Origin: Purshia tridentata
Lineage: Eukaryota > Streptophyta > Magnoliopsida > Rosales > Rosaceae
Reading direction: 5' to 3'
NCBI GenBank assembly: GCA_003254885.1
Contig: QANT01009297.1
Span: 1 to 64,000 of the forward strand
DNA: 64,000 nt
Every line of letters starts with the position of its first letter. Positions within the stretch are counted from its first letter, which is position 1. The position numbers and the translations under genes were made by a program. Of the stretch, positions 49,484 to 62,444 are shown piece by piece. The notes under the pieces are model-generated. The model ran no database searches. It was not told where the DNA came from and saw only the letters and a program-made list of their open reading frames with translations.

Positions 49484-52466
49484 TCATACAGACAAAGTGG
49501 GGTTGATGTTGAAATCAAGATCCCAAAGCTGGAAGGCACCATTGACAAAATCATAGTATGCGCCCTTCACAGAAAGAGTATTGTTGACCACGGCCTCTCT
49601 CACGAATGGATATGTCAGTAAGTTTCCCAGTGACACATTCACAGCTTCCTGCATTAGGGTCACAAACAATTGCCTTTCAGAATAAATGCGATGCGATGAG
49701 TCAACAATATTCTATCACCGTCAATAATGGTCCCTCACAATATGAAGCTTATGAAACATGGTAGTTGAACTTGCAACCATATACATTTATTTCTCCATTC
49801 ATTTATATCATTCCAGGAAATTACTGAATGCTGTCATTAAATTTGGGGCATTATGGTCAGAATCTCCTTCAAGAGGAGCTCTTATTCCAGTTTCTACTTT
49901 AAGTCTTTAACTGATGCAATGAAAAATTACCTTCTCCAAGTAGCTGCACTGGTCTGCGAAACTTAATGCACTGCATTCTGCTTTGACCTTGGACTTTGCT
50001 GGTGCGCAGATTTTGACCCAATTCTCTATGAAGTCACTGAAAATTCAATATACAAAGGGAGAGACTTTTAATGCATAATCAATTCAATCTAACTAATGAA
50101 CAATTAAACTGGATCAGAAAGTACACACAAGTTTCTGGGTAAGTTTGTGGCATATGTAGTACAACATATGTCATAATTCGCGGAGCAACTAAAAGACAGT
50201 AGTCATATTTCGGGCCGCACGGACAGTCAGTACCATATTTCTAGCTGGTCATAATGGTATCTCAAAGCATCCGAAAAGTGATTGTATATTTCAAAGAAAA
50301 ACTGGAAAACAGAGAAGCTGTGGCAGTCAAAAGTACTTATATGCTTCTAATTCTTGCTTTATCAAACTTTTTGGATGCTCCCAAAAAATTAGATGGTACC
50401 ACTACAGAATAAAGTTGTTCGATCATATTCCCTTCGTACGTATTAAGTTGGACATGACACGTATCAATATTATATTATAGAAATCAGAGCAATAGCCAAT
50501 AGCGACAACACCAAATCACATGGGATGATGGGAAGGGCAAAGCAAATCCACCAATTTGGAAGTTCTAAAAGCCAACATGATAAATTGTCTACTTAATTCA
50601 AGCTTGTACTTTGATTATCCATCTTTTAAACCCAAATCAGAAAGATGCAAAAGTGTTTAAGAAAACTCGTGCATTCATATAGAAACAGAGACTTACCTAG
50701 CAATGGTCCCATCATCTGGGATGGACATGAGCCCCTTTATACCCCCACAGCAGCTGTGTCCAATGACCACAATATGCTCCACCTGAAACACAATACATTC
50801 TCTTTGTGTAAACTACGTTTCCTAAAAAGAAGATATATAACAATTAATTAATATTCATTCTCCACTTGTATTTGCAACTCTTCAACTTTTCTTGCTTCCC
50901 TCTTTTGTGGAAGGGGTTGGGGAATATGGTATCATGCAAAAGAAAGACTGCCACTTTAACTACTGTCCAAGGTCATAAGCTCTGGGAATTTGTGAATTCT
51001 GGAAGGGATGGTATCAATTTGGGGTTGCTGGGCACATGGATGGGGGTCAATTGAGTACTAAAGAAACCAATGACCAGGCCACCATTATTGAATAACCCAT
51101 CGAGCAATGTGTCCAAAAAAATAAAAGTTAAAAATCAAAAAGAGTGGTGACGATTGACGAAGAATTAAGCAGTGCCGCTAAAAGTAATGGCTGAGTATTG
51201 AAAAGGGTGGCTTCTATATTCACCTTCAGATGCAATACCGCATATTCAATTGCCGCCCCCACTCCTGAATATTTTGTCTGCAACCAAAAAAAAGTCAAAA
51301 CGATAGACCCATTTTACATTTTACATACTTTAATTTGATGCATATCTAATCATTTAGATTAAGGCCAGCCATCACAAATCAAGCACAGTTGTCAACAAGG
51401 GTTAGGTGCAATTGATGCCAAATAACCCACTTATTAATACGTTGATGCTCTGTGAATCTGTATGGTACGTTAATTCTGGAATATTTTCGTCTTCATTATC
51501 CGCAATTACAAAATAAAAAAATATTTAAAAAGTTAAACGGATGAAAGTGATGACTTTAAGAAGGGTCTTGTTACGCGAACCAGGTCATACGGAGGAACCA
51601 TGTTAGCGATGTTTCGAACCACAAAGGCCTCCCCGGGTTGGAAATTCAGGATATGTGAGGGGCAAACTCGAGAATCTGAGCATGCAAATACCATAAACTG
51701 CACAGACAATACAAGTTTATTAGCTCAATAAATTAACAGCACGCGCGCGATAATTCGATATTAAATATGATGTCATTAATTGATTAGTAGCTAATAATTA
51801 TCGTCACTAATTCGATTACTGACCTTGGGGCTTTGGCCTGTGGCGAGTTTGCCATACAAATCAGCATCTTTCCTGGCAAAAAATGCAGCACTGCCGTCAA
51901 CTACTCCCGGATGAAAATCAGAAGGGTAGTTTTGGAAATTCAAGTCGGAGCAGAAAGAAGGGGATGGAATTAAGCGAACAGCATATTCGAAGAACCATCC
52001 TTTTTTTTTTTTTTTGCTTACTCGAATTTCTCCTTCTTGAAGTGAATGAAACCGGATTTGATTTTCTCGACCGGCTCGAATTGCTTCGAACCGGCGGCAT
52101 CCAACTCGGCGGTTATCTGCTTGATCTTTGCGGCGGCGACGCCCTCGAGGTCACTTTTCTCGCTGTAACCGAAAAGAAAAAGTTATTAAATAAAATCAGT
52201 AAGATAAGTTCAGGTAAAGTGGGACCCGCCGTGACGGACGGCTGATCCAATGGAACCCGAAACGGGACCCACGTGGAAACAACTGCCCGAAAAGAGGCTG
52301 GGACGGAGCGGATGACGGAAAAGAAAGTACAAAATGACAAAAGAGGACAGCTATGTTTTAGCTAATTACAGCAATGAGAACCATCAGCTGAATAGTCTAG
52401 ACGAGGAAAGTACCTGAGGAGCTTGGAAAGTCCGGCAATGGCATCCTCGTACGAGTCCTTAGCCAT
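49484..52466 (-). CDS. Beta-type carbonic anhydrase, no transit peptide
   Basis: Eight coding exons, 52466-52414, 52162-52022, 51872-51824, 51697-51581, 51277-51224, 50782-50697, 50036-49931 and 49648-49484, give 256 residues. The enzyme interconverts CO2 and bicarbonate. Active-site residues are C87 with the D89/R91 dyad (FACSDSRV), H147 and C150 (VIGHSCCGG). The first Met ([17 protein letters not shown]) sits directly at the conserved N-terminal helix. The exon before it (about 52890-52766) has no ATG, so a plastid transit peptide is missing. This suggests a cytosolic or plasma-membrane form like Arabidopsis BCA3/BCA4 rather than the stromal BCA1/2. In BCA1-type genes alternative promoters can add a plastid form, which I could not see here. 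Confidence 0.93.
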
Positions 52467-52765
52467 GTCTTCCTTCTGTGAATTCCCAAAATTAACAGAA
52501 CATAAAATCATCCATTTTCATAATTATGAACAGCAAGATCATAATCAAATAATTTGATCTCAAATTCCTCAAAACAAATTACAGATTCAATAATTTCTTG
52601 CATGAATCAAAGAATACACAAGCGATAATAGAATTTGACAAAATTGAAGAGAAAGATATATAGACTATCGTAATTGACATGCATGCGCAGTTAACATATA
52701 TATATATATATCGGATCAAAGATCGACGGTCGAAAAAAGAAGGACCGAGAAGCGAGTGTACGGAC

Positions 52766-52929
52766 CTTTTGGGTGATGAGAGAGTAGTGGTGGTGCTTCT
52801 GATTTATGAATCAGGCTTTTGGGATATTTGGAGAGAATTCAATTAAAAGGAGGTAATGAGGATTTGGGGGAGAGGAGGACTCACTCAGCACCAGTTGAGC
52901 ACTCACGTAATCTGTGCCTGCTATTTATA
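52766..52929 (-). promoter_or_regulatory. Core promoter and non-coding first exon of the carbonic anhydrase gene
   Basis: A minus-strand TATAAATA lies at about 52921-52929. The presumed leader exon ends CCCAAAAG at 52766 with donor GTCCGT. The acceptor before the coding exon is TTCACAG at 52476, leaving a leader intron of about 290 bp. Confidence 0.55.
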
Positions 52930-53670
52930 CTACTGACTTGGCAAATTCATTATTAACCCCATGTTGTATCCAAACTTTGACTTCTATGGAAACTCCGTTA
53001 TCTTTTTTAATAATTACGTACCACGTAAGCAACGAATATCAAACTCTATGAAACGCGTTGTCGTGCGTTTTTACATTGTAATTGCCAAATAAACCAAAAT
53101 ATTATGAATAAAATGTTTATGTCACTTGTATATGATTTTATGTCTATTTTTTTAATCACACTTTGTGAAAAACAACAGATAAAAGTATTAGACTAATAAC
53201 TAGTTTGTGAAATACTCTATCGTAAAAGTAAGTATTAATTAATAGGATGTGTTTAATACTACTAAATATGGGTAAGGTTGGTCAAGTGCTATAGCCTATA
53301 GATTAGTAAAGAATTGCGTGGTAAAAGCCTAAAAGGAAGAATTAATTATAAAAATGCAAAAATGAAAAAGAAAAAGAAAAATAAGTGGCACTGAACGGAT
53401 GCATGGACAACTGGACTAGTCAACTAAGCACTACATATGGGTGGGCGCCACGAGGTGGGTAGTGGGAACATGACGACAAGCGACTATTACTGGAATAAAA
53501 TAATAAGTGAGTGATTAAAGCAATTCTGTTTTTCTATTTATAATGAAATACCATATCGGCATGAAATGAAGCATTGAAGCCCATCACGTTCAAATATAAA
53601 AACACCAAATTTAATTGTCAGCATGGCGTAAAATAGCAGACTTTTTCATACTTTTGTCCTCAATTAAATA

Positions 53671-53721
53671 TTTAAAGATATATTCTTGGCCAGAAAAAAA
53701 AAAAAAATTTAAAGATATATT
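53671..53721 (+). mobile_element. Micro-insertion: CTTGGCCAG + poly(A), 14-bp flanking duplication
   Basis: TTTAAAGATATATT occurs at 53671-53684 and again at 53708-53721. Between the copies is CTTGGCCAG followed by about 14 A. It shares the TGGCC core with the insertions at 19190 and 34751. Confidence 0.7.
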
Positions 53722-55059
53722 GAAGGGTTTTTGTTCATTATGGACTTGCTAAAAACGACATTTTCATTTTTATTATGACTACCAACAAATACAAAGTGTT
53801 CTCATTGTCACTCTTTGGTGAAAGAAGAAAGTGTTATTCAATATTAATTCTCCGGTGGTAATTAATCATCGACTACGATTGCTGATTAGACTTTTTTCTC
53901 TATTTTCTACAATAATGAAGGGAAGTTGCATAATGTGAATATATAATGGACCACATGGACCGACTTGGTCATGAATATAGCTGACTAAAGTCAGGGTTCA
54001 ATAAGGATATGTCATTGGCTCTCGAAGTTTTGAAGGGGCCATTCCTAAATTAAATGAAACCAAATTAGTGAAATTACCAAACAAAGTTTGAAGATAAGGA
54101 CTAAATTCACAACAATAATTTTGTTAACACAAACCAAGAATCATTCTTTATTGGTACGTTTTGATTGGATGATGTACATGTTTTCTAACACCGGCATCGT
54201 CGGATGTAACCGGGGCCAGAAGTAGACTAACCCAAGTACTTATGCAAATTATGCAATGCATGTTAATTATGAATTTATATAATTATGGGGCTTCGTAAAT
54301 AATTAATAATTAGCTGACTAGCAGAAGACATGTTGAGACAGAAGCTTTAATCTTGATGCAGATGTTGATCTATTGTCTTGAAGTTGAAGTAATTAAAATG
54401 TACGTTGATGTCTTCAATTAATGGCTTGTTAAAATATCATTTAATTATTTAATAAATAATGGTGTTTTAGCTGCCTATTGTACTATCAAATTATTTTAAT
54501 TCCTACATTCAATTTAGTCTACAGATTTTAGTGTAAGTTTAGAATATAAAGAGCACATCTAACTAATCCCAATAACCTACAATAAGACCACACAATACAT
54601 TAGCTTAACATAAGACTAACCATTAGAAGCCATATCAATGCTTTCAGTATCTGTTCAACAGTGTCCAGTATCTGTGCAGCAGCATAAGTCTTCTGACCAA
54701 CTTAATCCTTAATAGCAGGACGCCAATGGGGCAGAACAACGAATTGCTTAGAAGGATCAATCAGCCAGGGACCTAGGCCTTTGTATATATATTGAAGAGA
54801 CTCCCAATGCCTCCCATTAAGGCGTTGACAATCCAATCCTAATTTGACTATAATAAGGACTTTGACTTAATTAATATCTTATACAAACAGGTATTTGGTA
54901 CCCTTTGAATAATCCTAATACTAAATGGATACTATCTTATATTCATTTAGGAATCCTATTGCTTGTTTTATAGCAATTAAGTCATTATGACTCCTAATGA
55001 CATGTGGTTTAGTCCATTTGATTTTTACATTTAGAATGTCACATTTACAAGATGGGAGT

Positions 55060-55431
55060 CAGTGGCAGAGTCAGAAATTTTTTACAATGAGGGCGCCTAA
55101 ACAATGAAAGTTACTTTTTTTAAAGTAACAATTCAAGCTTAAAAATATATATATATATATATATTTCATATTAAACTTGTTGCATGAGCAAATATTAATC
55201 AAAGATAAAAAAGATGTGTGATCACACCCAAACTAAGAAAAAGGTTTGAAATAATATATTAGCGAAGCAAGACCTATAATAAGAGAGGCCCGAGAGCTAG
55301 TTAAAAAAAGGGCACTTATTTATGTAAATTTTGTCATGTACAACAAAATATATATATTTAAAATTTAAAAAGATAAAAGAAATCAAAGAATTGAGAGGTG
55401 TCCCCTCTGGTCATGCTGTGGCTCCGCCGTT
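55060..55431. mobile_element. MITE of 372 bp with 9-bp target-site duplication
   Basis: GATGGGAGT occurs at 55051-55059 and 55432-55440. The element begins CAGTGGCAGAGTCAG and ends with TGTGGCTCCGCCGTT, whose reverse complement aligns with the start at about 9 of 13 positions (core GGC-GAG-CA). It has no coding capacity. The 9-bp duplication suggests a Mutator-type element, but the short imperfect termini would be unusual for that group. Confidence 0.7.
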
Positions 55432-57893
55432 GATGGGAGTTAATATGTATGCACCATTCATGCCATGAATTAAGAAACAAATATTTTGTATTCATCAGGA
55501 AGCACTTAAAACTGAAGTTGTTATATATAAAGTTCTGCAAAGCCTGACACAGGTCCTTACATTTTTAAAAAATAATAATTGATATTGACTACAATCGGGT
55601 TCATACGGAGCTGCATAGTGGGTTGTGGTTGTAAACCCACAGCCCATATCCCACAACCTAGTCCCCCATCCCAAGGCCCAAGGCCCAAATTCCAAGCCCA
55701 TTTCATTTTAAAATTCTGGTTGTGTGACTTCCATGATTGTTCGCAAGTATTTGCGTCATGCATCGAAAGACTAAAGTTAACATTTTAAGACCTAGTACCC
55801 ACGTAACCCACCTGAAAGTGGATGGAAAATAACTAAATGCGAATTTATATTAAACATTCATAACATGTCATCAGACATCATCAGATTAATGTGACACAAA
55901 CAAACTATGTTAGTGATTCGTCTTATCGATGTTTTGATAAACTTTTCTCAAGTCGAGAAGTTTTCTCCATTCTTAATTTAATTAGTTGGCTTGGAAAAAT
56001 GTTAACAGGCAATCACAATTAAATACGATTTATCGTTGTATTTCATTAATTGTTGATCTAGTTCATGCCATCGAAATCATGAACTGACGCCAAATGTTTT
56101 TGTATTTATTTTTTATAGTAATTAATAAGCTTTGAGAATGGTGTTTGTTATTATCTTATAAGTTATAGCCTATAGGGTTATAGCAATCATAATAATTGGG
56201 CTAGGACTGACACTGCTTTGAAATATCATCTTCATCAAGAAATATTCAACCTATACGAAAAGTTGGAAGATCATACCGTGACCTTTGTTGAAGAACAACA
56301 TAGCATCATGCATTTTCTAAACGTTCCAACCATGATCCTCGCCTTTTTGGGTGTACCCTTTGGCCCTTTCCTTGTCGACCTATAAAAAAATTGAAATCAG
56401 AAGCTCTGAGTCTCTGTGTTCAAACATTGCAGTGCAGCAAACTGGGTATTAATTATTGGAAAAAGAAGGAAATGAATTAAAAGCTAGAGAAGTTAATTAC
56501 GTACCAAGTTGAAGAGCTAGAAATAGGGTCTAATTCTGATACTGATAAAACGAGGAGGTACAGCTACCTGGGACGGCGGGGCACATAAGAAGGGTCAGCC
56601 ACAAAAGGGAAGCCATATAAGGCCATCCATGTTGGAGACAAATCAGAGAATTTGGGACTTGGAACTTTGAAGGTCTAATATATATATATATAACGCAGAC
56701 TGAGTATATAGTGTATACAAACAAAGCTATATAGTAAGCTCCCCATTTGGTTTTTGGGCCATTCCCTACGGATAAAGAGAGCTCTAACGAGGGGCCTCCT
56801 ATTCCTTTGAAATGAGGATCTCATGTTGCATCCTCTGCATACTATTACTCCACCATGGCATCATCTTCAGCTACCCAATCATGCTGCACCACTTGGAACT
56901 CATGTGTTTTCTGTCTTCACGCAAATTACCAAACAACCACAATTTCAGGACAAAATTGCGGATGCTTATTTTGAACTGCAGATGAAAACAACATACCGTT
57001 TGCCCTATGTAATTTAAACGGTCTGTCGTACGTACGGCAAATAGAAATGCTGAACTGTAAACATTAGGATGCAATGAAACTGGAAGTGAGACATTGCCTA
57101 ATAATCATCCATAAACTGAGTGGCACCGTGCTGGCAGGTTGTGTAGTGCAGTGTCAGTGTCAGAAGCATCACTTTGGGTGGTCCTTCGTTTACAAAACGT
57201 ACCCATATCAGCCAAACCATGAAAACCGACTCATAAATTATAAAGTGGGATGCCAAGCTCAAATTTTGAAGAAACAGCTTCTAAGTTCAGCTCCAACTTC
57301 CAACTTCATCTCTGAGCTATATACACCACACTTGACACATACTGCAGGTATCATCCTTTTAGTTTTATTTCCCTTTATAATTAGTGGGTAATCAATAATT
57401 TGTGATTTTAGTGGTGATTTTTACAACTAATTTGGACAACAATTTTCTTTGAGAATTTTCAGAGGGGATTCTTCATACCCTGGTTGTTGACTATATTGGG
57501 TTGTAGTTGTTTCCCCCTTTAGTTTTTACTACTGTCACTATTCATCACCACGACCACCGGCTAATTATAGTCAGCACCACGGGTATGCCCGTCATTGTTT
57601 CTAGGAATCACAAAAGCAAATGAGACCTGAATTACGTTTGTTGTATTTTCAGAGAACTTTGAAAATGTAAAAATCAAATGGTGGCTCTCTTATTGTTCGA
57701 ACTATAGTGGTTTTTCCATGCCGTGAACTATGGCTTCAGTTTAAATGGCTGAAAGGTTAGGAATAACAGTATTCAAATTATAATGAGTTTAGGAAGTTCT
57801 TGGGAAACAGTCTCTCCTTTATTATTTTTTAAAGCTTCAAATTGGTTTAAGCCATAATGACTCCAATTTCTCACTCAGGTTATAAGTTGTGCT

Positions 57894-60848
57894 ATGGCAG
57901 AAAGAAGCTGTCCAAGGTATAGTAACTCCTTATTTATAGAAATATATTCACCCCATAGAACCCTTTTACAATTTGCAAAAGTTAATATTTTTATGCAAAT
58001 TCTTGTTGATTTAGTATTATGGTATCAATTTCATCTATACAGCTTCAGAATCAATGGGGAAAAAGCTGGTCCAAACTTTTTGAGGACAATTTGCGAATGT
58101 CATTCTATCACAGTTCAAACTGTTACTCTGTCCTCTCCCTCACCTGTAATCTCTTGCGTAGAAAGTGTGCCTCAAGGTGCTAATGTTTCACAAATCACAG
58201 TTGCAAATACAGAACATGGACAATCACAGTCATGTAATCAGTCAACATCATCTAGTGCCCTGCGAGATGTACATATTGTAAGAAATCGCAAAATGTTGGT
58301 TTTTGGGTTCTGCAGTTCCATGTGTTGCTTTCAAACTCAGGACTATGTTATGGTTAAAATATTTCTACATTGAGCATAGATAGCTGATAATTAATTGTTA
58401 TAATCCTTTCAGTCAGCTCGGTTAATGGAAGACTTCCTTGAGCTTGCCAAAGACAACACACAGAAGGATCTAGAAACTTGTGGGATTCTTGGTGCCTTTC
58501 TAGTAAGATTCATGCTCTCCGTAAATTATAAAACCAATAGACTTGTTGCATAAGATATGGTAATATGTTAGGTCCATAATGCTGCCAAGAATTGGCCCAA
58601 CAATGAAGGGAGTATTTCTTTTTGAAAGCACATGTTTGTTTCGGATCACTAGGCATTGACCCTGTTTTTTTGTGGCATATCTTCTTTACTTATTCCACAT
58701 ATCATGCTTTCAAAGGTCTCCAATACTATCTTCAAACAATTTCTTCTGCCTCCTAATCTCATTCTCAACCCAAATCTTTCACTTTCTCACCATTTTCAAA
58801 TTTAAAATTGTTCCAAGATCTTTACTCTACAAGTTACTCTTGCCCTTTTATCATTATGTACACATTCACATGTTAGAAAAGGGAAGTGCGAATTGATTTA
58901 GAGTATGATTATTTCCTGGAAGGTAATATATATTTGTTTTCTGTGTGAACATAGAAAAATGGAATATTCTATGTGACAACTTTGATCATACCCAAACAGG
59001 AATCCTCTTCCAACTCTGTAAGTCTCTTAGGGCCTTTTATCCATCTTATTTGGATTTGAAACCACGCCTGTTTTTTATTCACAGGATGTAATCTCACTAC
59101 TGTTTGCTGCTGACTACAAAATATGACAGTGTCAGGCGACAAATGAGGAAGAAGTTTTTGCCATACAAAACGAACAATCACTTTTACCTGTAGGATGGAT
59201 CCATGTAAGCAATTTTGTTTATTAAATTTTGAAACAATAAGCTTCCTCTTTTAGGAACTCTGCTCTCAAAGAGATATATAATTTAGCATTTCCTCTTCAC
59301 TTTTTCAACTATTTATTTCCAGACACATCCTTCCCAAAGTTGTTTCATGTCATCAGTGGATTTGCATACTCATTATTCGTGTCAGGTAATTGACTCAATT
59401 GGTGTGGTTGCCATTGTCATTATCAAGAATGTTTATCATGTATATGGTTATTTTCTCATCATATCTAATATGCCCACATCACAAGTATTATAGGAGCATT
59501 GTGAAAGTTACATCCATTGAGAACACTTAATACTTCTGTTAACTTTCATTTGATAATGACAGATTTCATTTAGTATTAGGATCTATTTGGTTTTCAACAT
59601 AGTGTACAGTGGATGGAATAACTATAAAAATGACACGATGTATTTGAAATGATTAGATACAATGTAACATTTTGATTTTGATATGATCAAATACATTGTA
59701 TAACATGCTAAAATCCCTGTTTTTGAAACCTACCATTCTGAATGGACCCTTAGCTTCTTTCTGTTGTGGCTTGTTTTGAAATACTGAACTGCTTTATTGG
59801 GTGTGTTTTTTCTCCACTCCAACTAGAGACTAGCTTATCAATCAGGTTATTTGCAAAGACTGCAAATATTGCATGTAATTTTGTTAATCTGGTTCCCCTG
59901 TATACTATTGTGAGTGCAGTCTCTAACATTTATTTATCCGTCTTTTATCTTCAGGTTATGATACCTGAGGCTTTTGCTATTGTCATGGCTCCAACTGATA
60001 CCTCAAGGTATGCAACTCTTATGAAGTTCAGTTGTATTACTTTTATGGATAAAGATTGGCTATGCCATTATCCTAGCATTAGGGTCAAAAACCTTAGATG
60101 CTCCATTTTTTTCATCTCTATTTCGGTTGGCAAGTCTTGAGCGGGTCAATTGTGCTTTCTCCCACTACAGCAGTCAATAATCTTCTTGGCCTTGCCCTTG
60201 TTCTTGTAGTGCCTTCAACAAGAATGGTAACACCCCCTGATGTGGTTATTAGTTTTTGTTATGCAAACCCATATCATCTTTGCTGATTTTCCTTCGCTTT
60301 CATGTTTAAGATAACATTCGTGCTTGCCACTCTATTATTCTCTTCTGCTACTCATTTTTCCTTTGAAAAATTGACCAGTAAGTTAAGCCTCTTTTGCAGC
60401 CAAACAAAAAAAAAGTACAAAACTTCTTAGTATGCCAGTTGAAATTTAAGTCCATGTGTATCTCATGATTCAGATTTATGCAGATTAGTTCCAAAGTGCA
60501 AGTAGTAGTGCCCATGAAAATACAGATAACTATGGGAAAATTGAGTATGCTTTCAGGAGTACTATATAAAGGTTAACATGATGCATGCAAATACGATGCG
60601 TTTCAACAGCTTGTAACTTTTAACATCTTTTTACATAGCTACATTCAGAAACCCATTGTTGGGATTTTTCTAGGAGCTATGGAATATTTCGGCTATCTGA
60701 CCCTGGTGGAATGAGTATCCTCAAAGAGTGCCAAGAGAGAGGATTTCATGCTCACAAAGAAACCACAGATGGGAGTCCCATTTACGAGCACTGCTCTAAC
60801 GTCTACAAAAATTTAAATCTGAGGTTTGAAATCTTTGACTTGCGTTGA
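57894..60848 (+). CDS. AMSH2: AMSH-like ubiquitin thioesterase 2, JAMM metalloprotease
   Basis: Eight exons, 57894-57916, 58043-58277, 58413-58502, 58955-59017, 59130-59204, 59323-59385, 59955-60007 and 60674-60848, keep frame and give 258 residues. The zinc site HTHPSQSCFMSSVD is the JAMM motif with H162, H164, S172 and D175. The insertion with NEEEVF and the C terminus NLNLRFEIFDLR are those of plant AMSH proteins. The family cleaves K63-linked ubiquitin chains and works with ESCRT-III in endosomal sorting and vacuole traffic. The N-terminal MIT-type region of AMSH1/3 is absent, as in Arabidopsis AMSH2, so membrane recruitment must differ. The first coding exon of 23 nt was chosen because its donor phase fits exon 2; other starts within exon 2 cannot be excluded. 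Confidence 0.9.
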
Positions 60849-62444
60849 CATGTCTGTTTACAAGTGCACAAATTCCCCACTGTTGACAGATTAGCATGTG
60901 CAACTCAACAGACAGGGCCATGGTCTCAGTTGCATCTGGCAACAGAGCTTGGATGAGGTCTTGGTATTTAATAGTGCAGATAAAAACTAGGGTGACAGTG
61001 ATAAGTGTTCTCCTTTTCAAATGTATCTGCATAATTAATCAGTGTAAATAACGTTTTGAAGGTAAGAATAAGGAAGAAGATGCAGCAATACATGGTGGGT
61101 CAAAGTGTGTCTCCCTTTCACAGAACTGGTAATTATTGTTGTACGTGGTTTCATTGGTTTTGACTGAAATCAAAACTGCAGTTGCATGCTTATTTTTAAT
61201 CAGTGAACTCAAATTTACTTTTAGAAAGCGTACAGTTCACTAGTTAAGGATGAATTTCCGACTTTTAATGCCTCAATAAATAACATTTTCAAGTTCCAAC
61301 CACCTCTACTGAATGCGCTGTTTAATTTTTACTCAGGGATCAGCATGAATTGCATAGTGCTGTCATACTGGTCCACCCTGCATCATAGAGCCGTCCATAA
61401 TAATGGTTTCTCCACTCTTGTATTAGTTATTACGTACTATTGTATTAGTACCACCCCTTGTATCAGGATTTGGCTCACAAATTGTCGGAAAAACTTACCT
61501 TATTATAGGTTTTATATGTCTATCTCTCTCATCGGCACATAATGAGAGAAATACACCACATTGTCCACCTTGTCCTTGTAGCCTTTAAATAAAGACTTAT
61601 CACGCTTTTTACTATGAAATAAGGTGAGTGTAGGTAATTAGGGAGGATATGGTAATCAAGTTGAGGACACTTAACTTTATTTCCCATTAAGAACCCTTTA
61701 ATCAAATATTAAATAAGGAAATATTATGCTTTTTACTGTGAAATAAGGTGAGTGCTAGGATTTGGAGAGGATATGGTAACCAAGTTGAGGCCACTTGGCC
61801 TGATTTTCCCCTTAACTCTTTAATCAAATATTGGTTAATTGGTATGATTAATATAGCTCCTTACCTACCGGCCGGTCATGTTTAATTATTGATATGAAAG
61901 TGAAATGATCAAGTGGTAGGAATGGGAACCTACCTTTGTGTGAATTGAATGTTCATTGTCCCTTTAACATTTTGCTAGCTTGACAAGAGAGCCTAACCAA
62001 TTCCACATTTCCACGTAAGGGGGTTACATCAAACTTTAGTTGGGGAAACAATGAGGAAGAAACCCTTCTCTTCCCATTTCTTCTTCTATCATGTTTCGCT
62101 CTCATAATCACAATTAACAAATGGAACAGCCGGACCAAATATATACTAACATAATAACATTTACAAGGAAAAGTACTGGTTTTATTATTTATCTCGTAAA
62201 TTCAAGAAAAATGGAACTATTGAGATCAAGTAGAATAACCGCGTCTAATATTATAGTGTTCCTAATTAGCATCAACAAGCCTAAAAACAATGGAAATTAA
62301 ACTCCATTCCTAAAACAAAAATATATTCATATTCTCCGACTCCAAAAATTTACATGGAATTAATTAGTGAACAAAAAAACCCCCACCCAACTAAACAAAA
62401 ATAAAATAAATAAACAAATGGTTAATGACTGTTCAGTCCCCGAG
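60849..62444. other. Intergenic between AMSH2 and the DUF1645 gene
   Basis: The two genes converge. No other gene was recognised. A diverged tandem repeat with a 124-bp period lies at about 61580-61840. Confidence 0.5.
61604..61840. repeat. Diverged tandem repeat, 124-bp period
   Basis: GCTTTTTACTATGAAATAAG at 61604 recurs as GCTTTTTACTGTGAAATAAG at 61728. Matching text continues (GGTGAGTG, GAGGATATGGTAA, CAAGTTGAGG, TTTAATCAAATATT) to the end of both copies. Confidence 0.85.

Larger units (their letters stand above)
52930..57893. other. Gene-poor interval of about 5 kb
   Basis: No certain gene. It contains a micro-insertion (53671-53721), a 372-bp MITE (55060-55431), TA repeats (about 55146-55163) and a possible two-exon short frame on the minus strand (56616-56310) described in the findings. 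The right end holds the AMSH2-like promoter and leader. Confidence 0.5.

Noticed and set aside
54350-54375. miR172-like text (AATCTTGATGCAGATG)
   Set aside because: It diverges from miR172 after the first ten or so bases and no matching arm is present.
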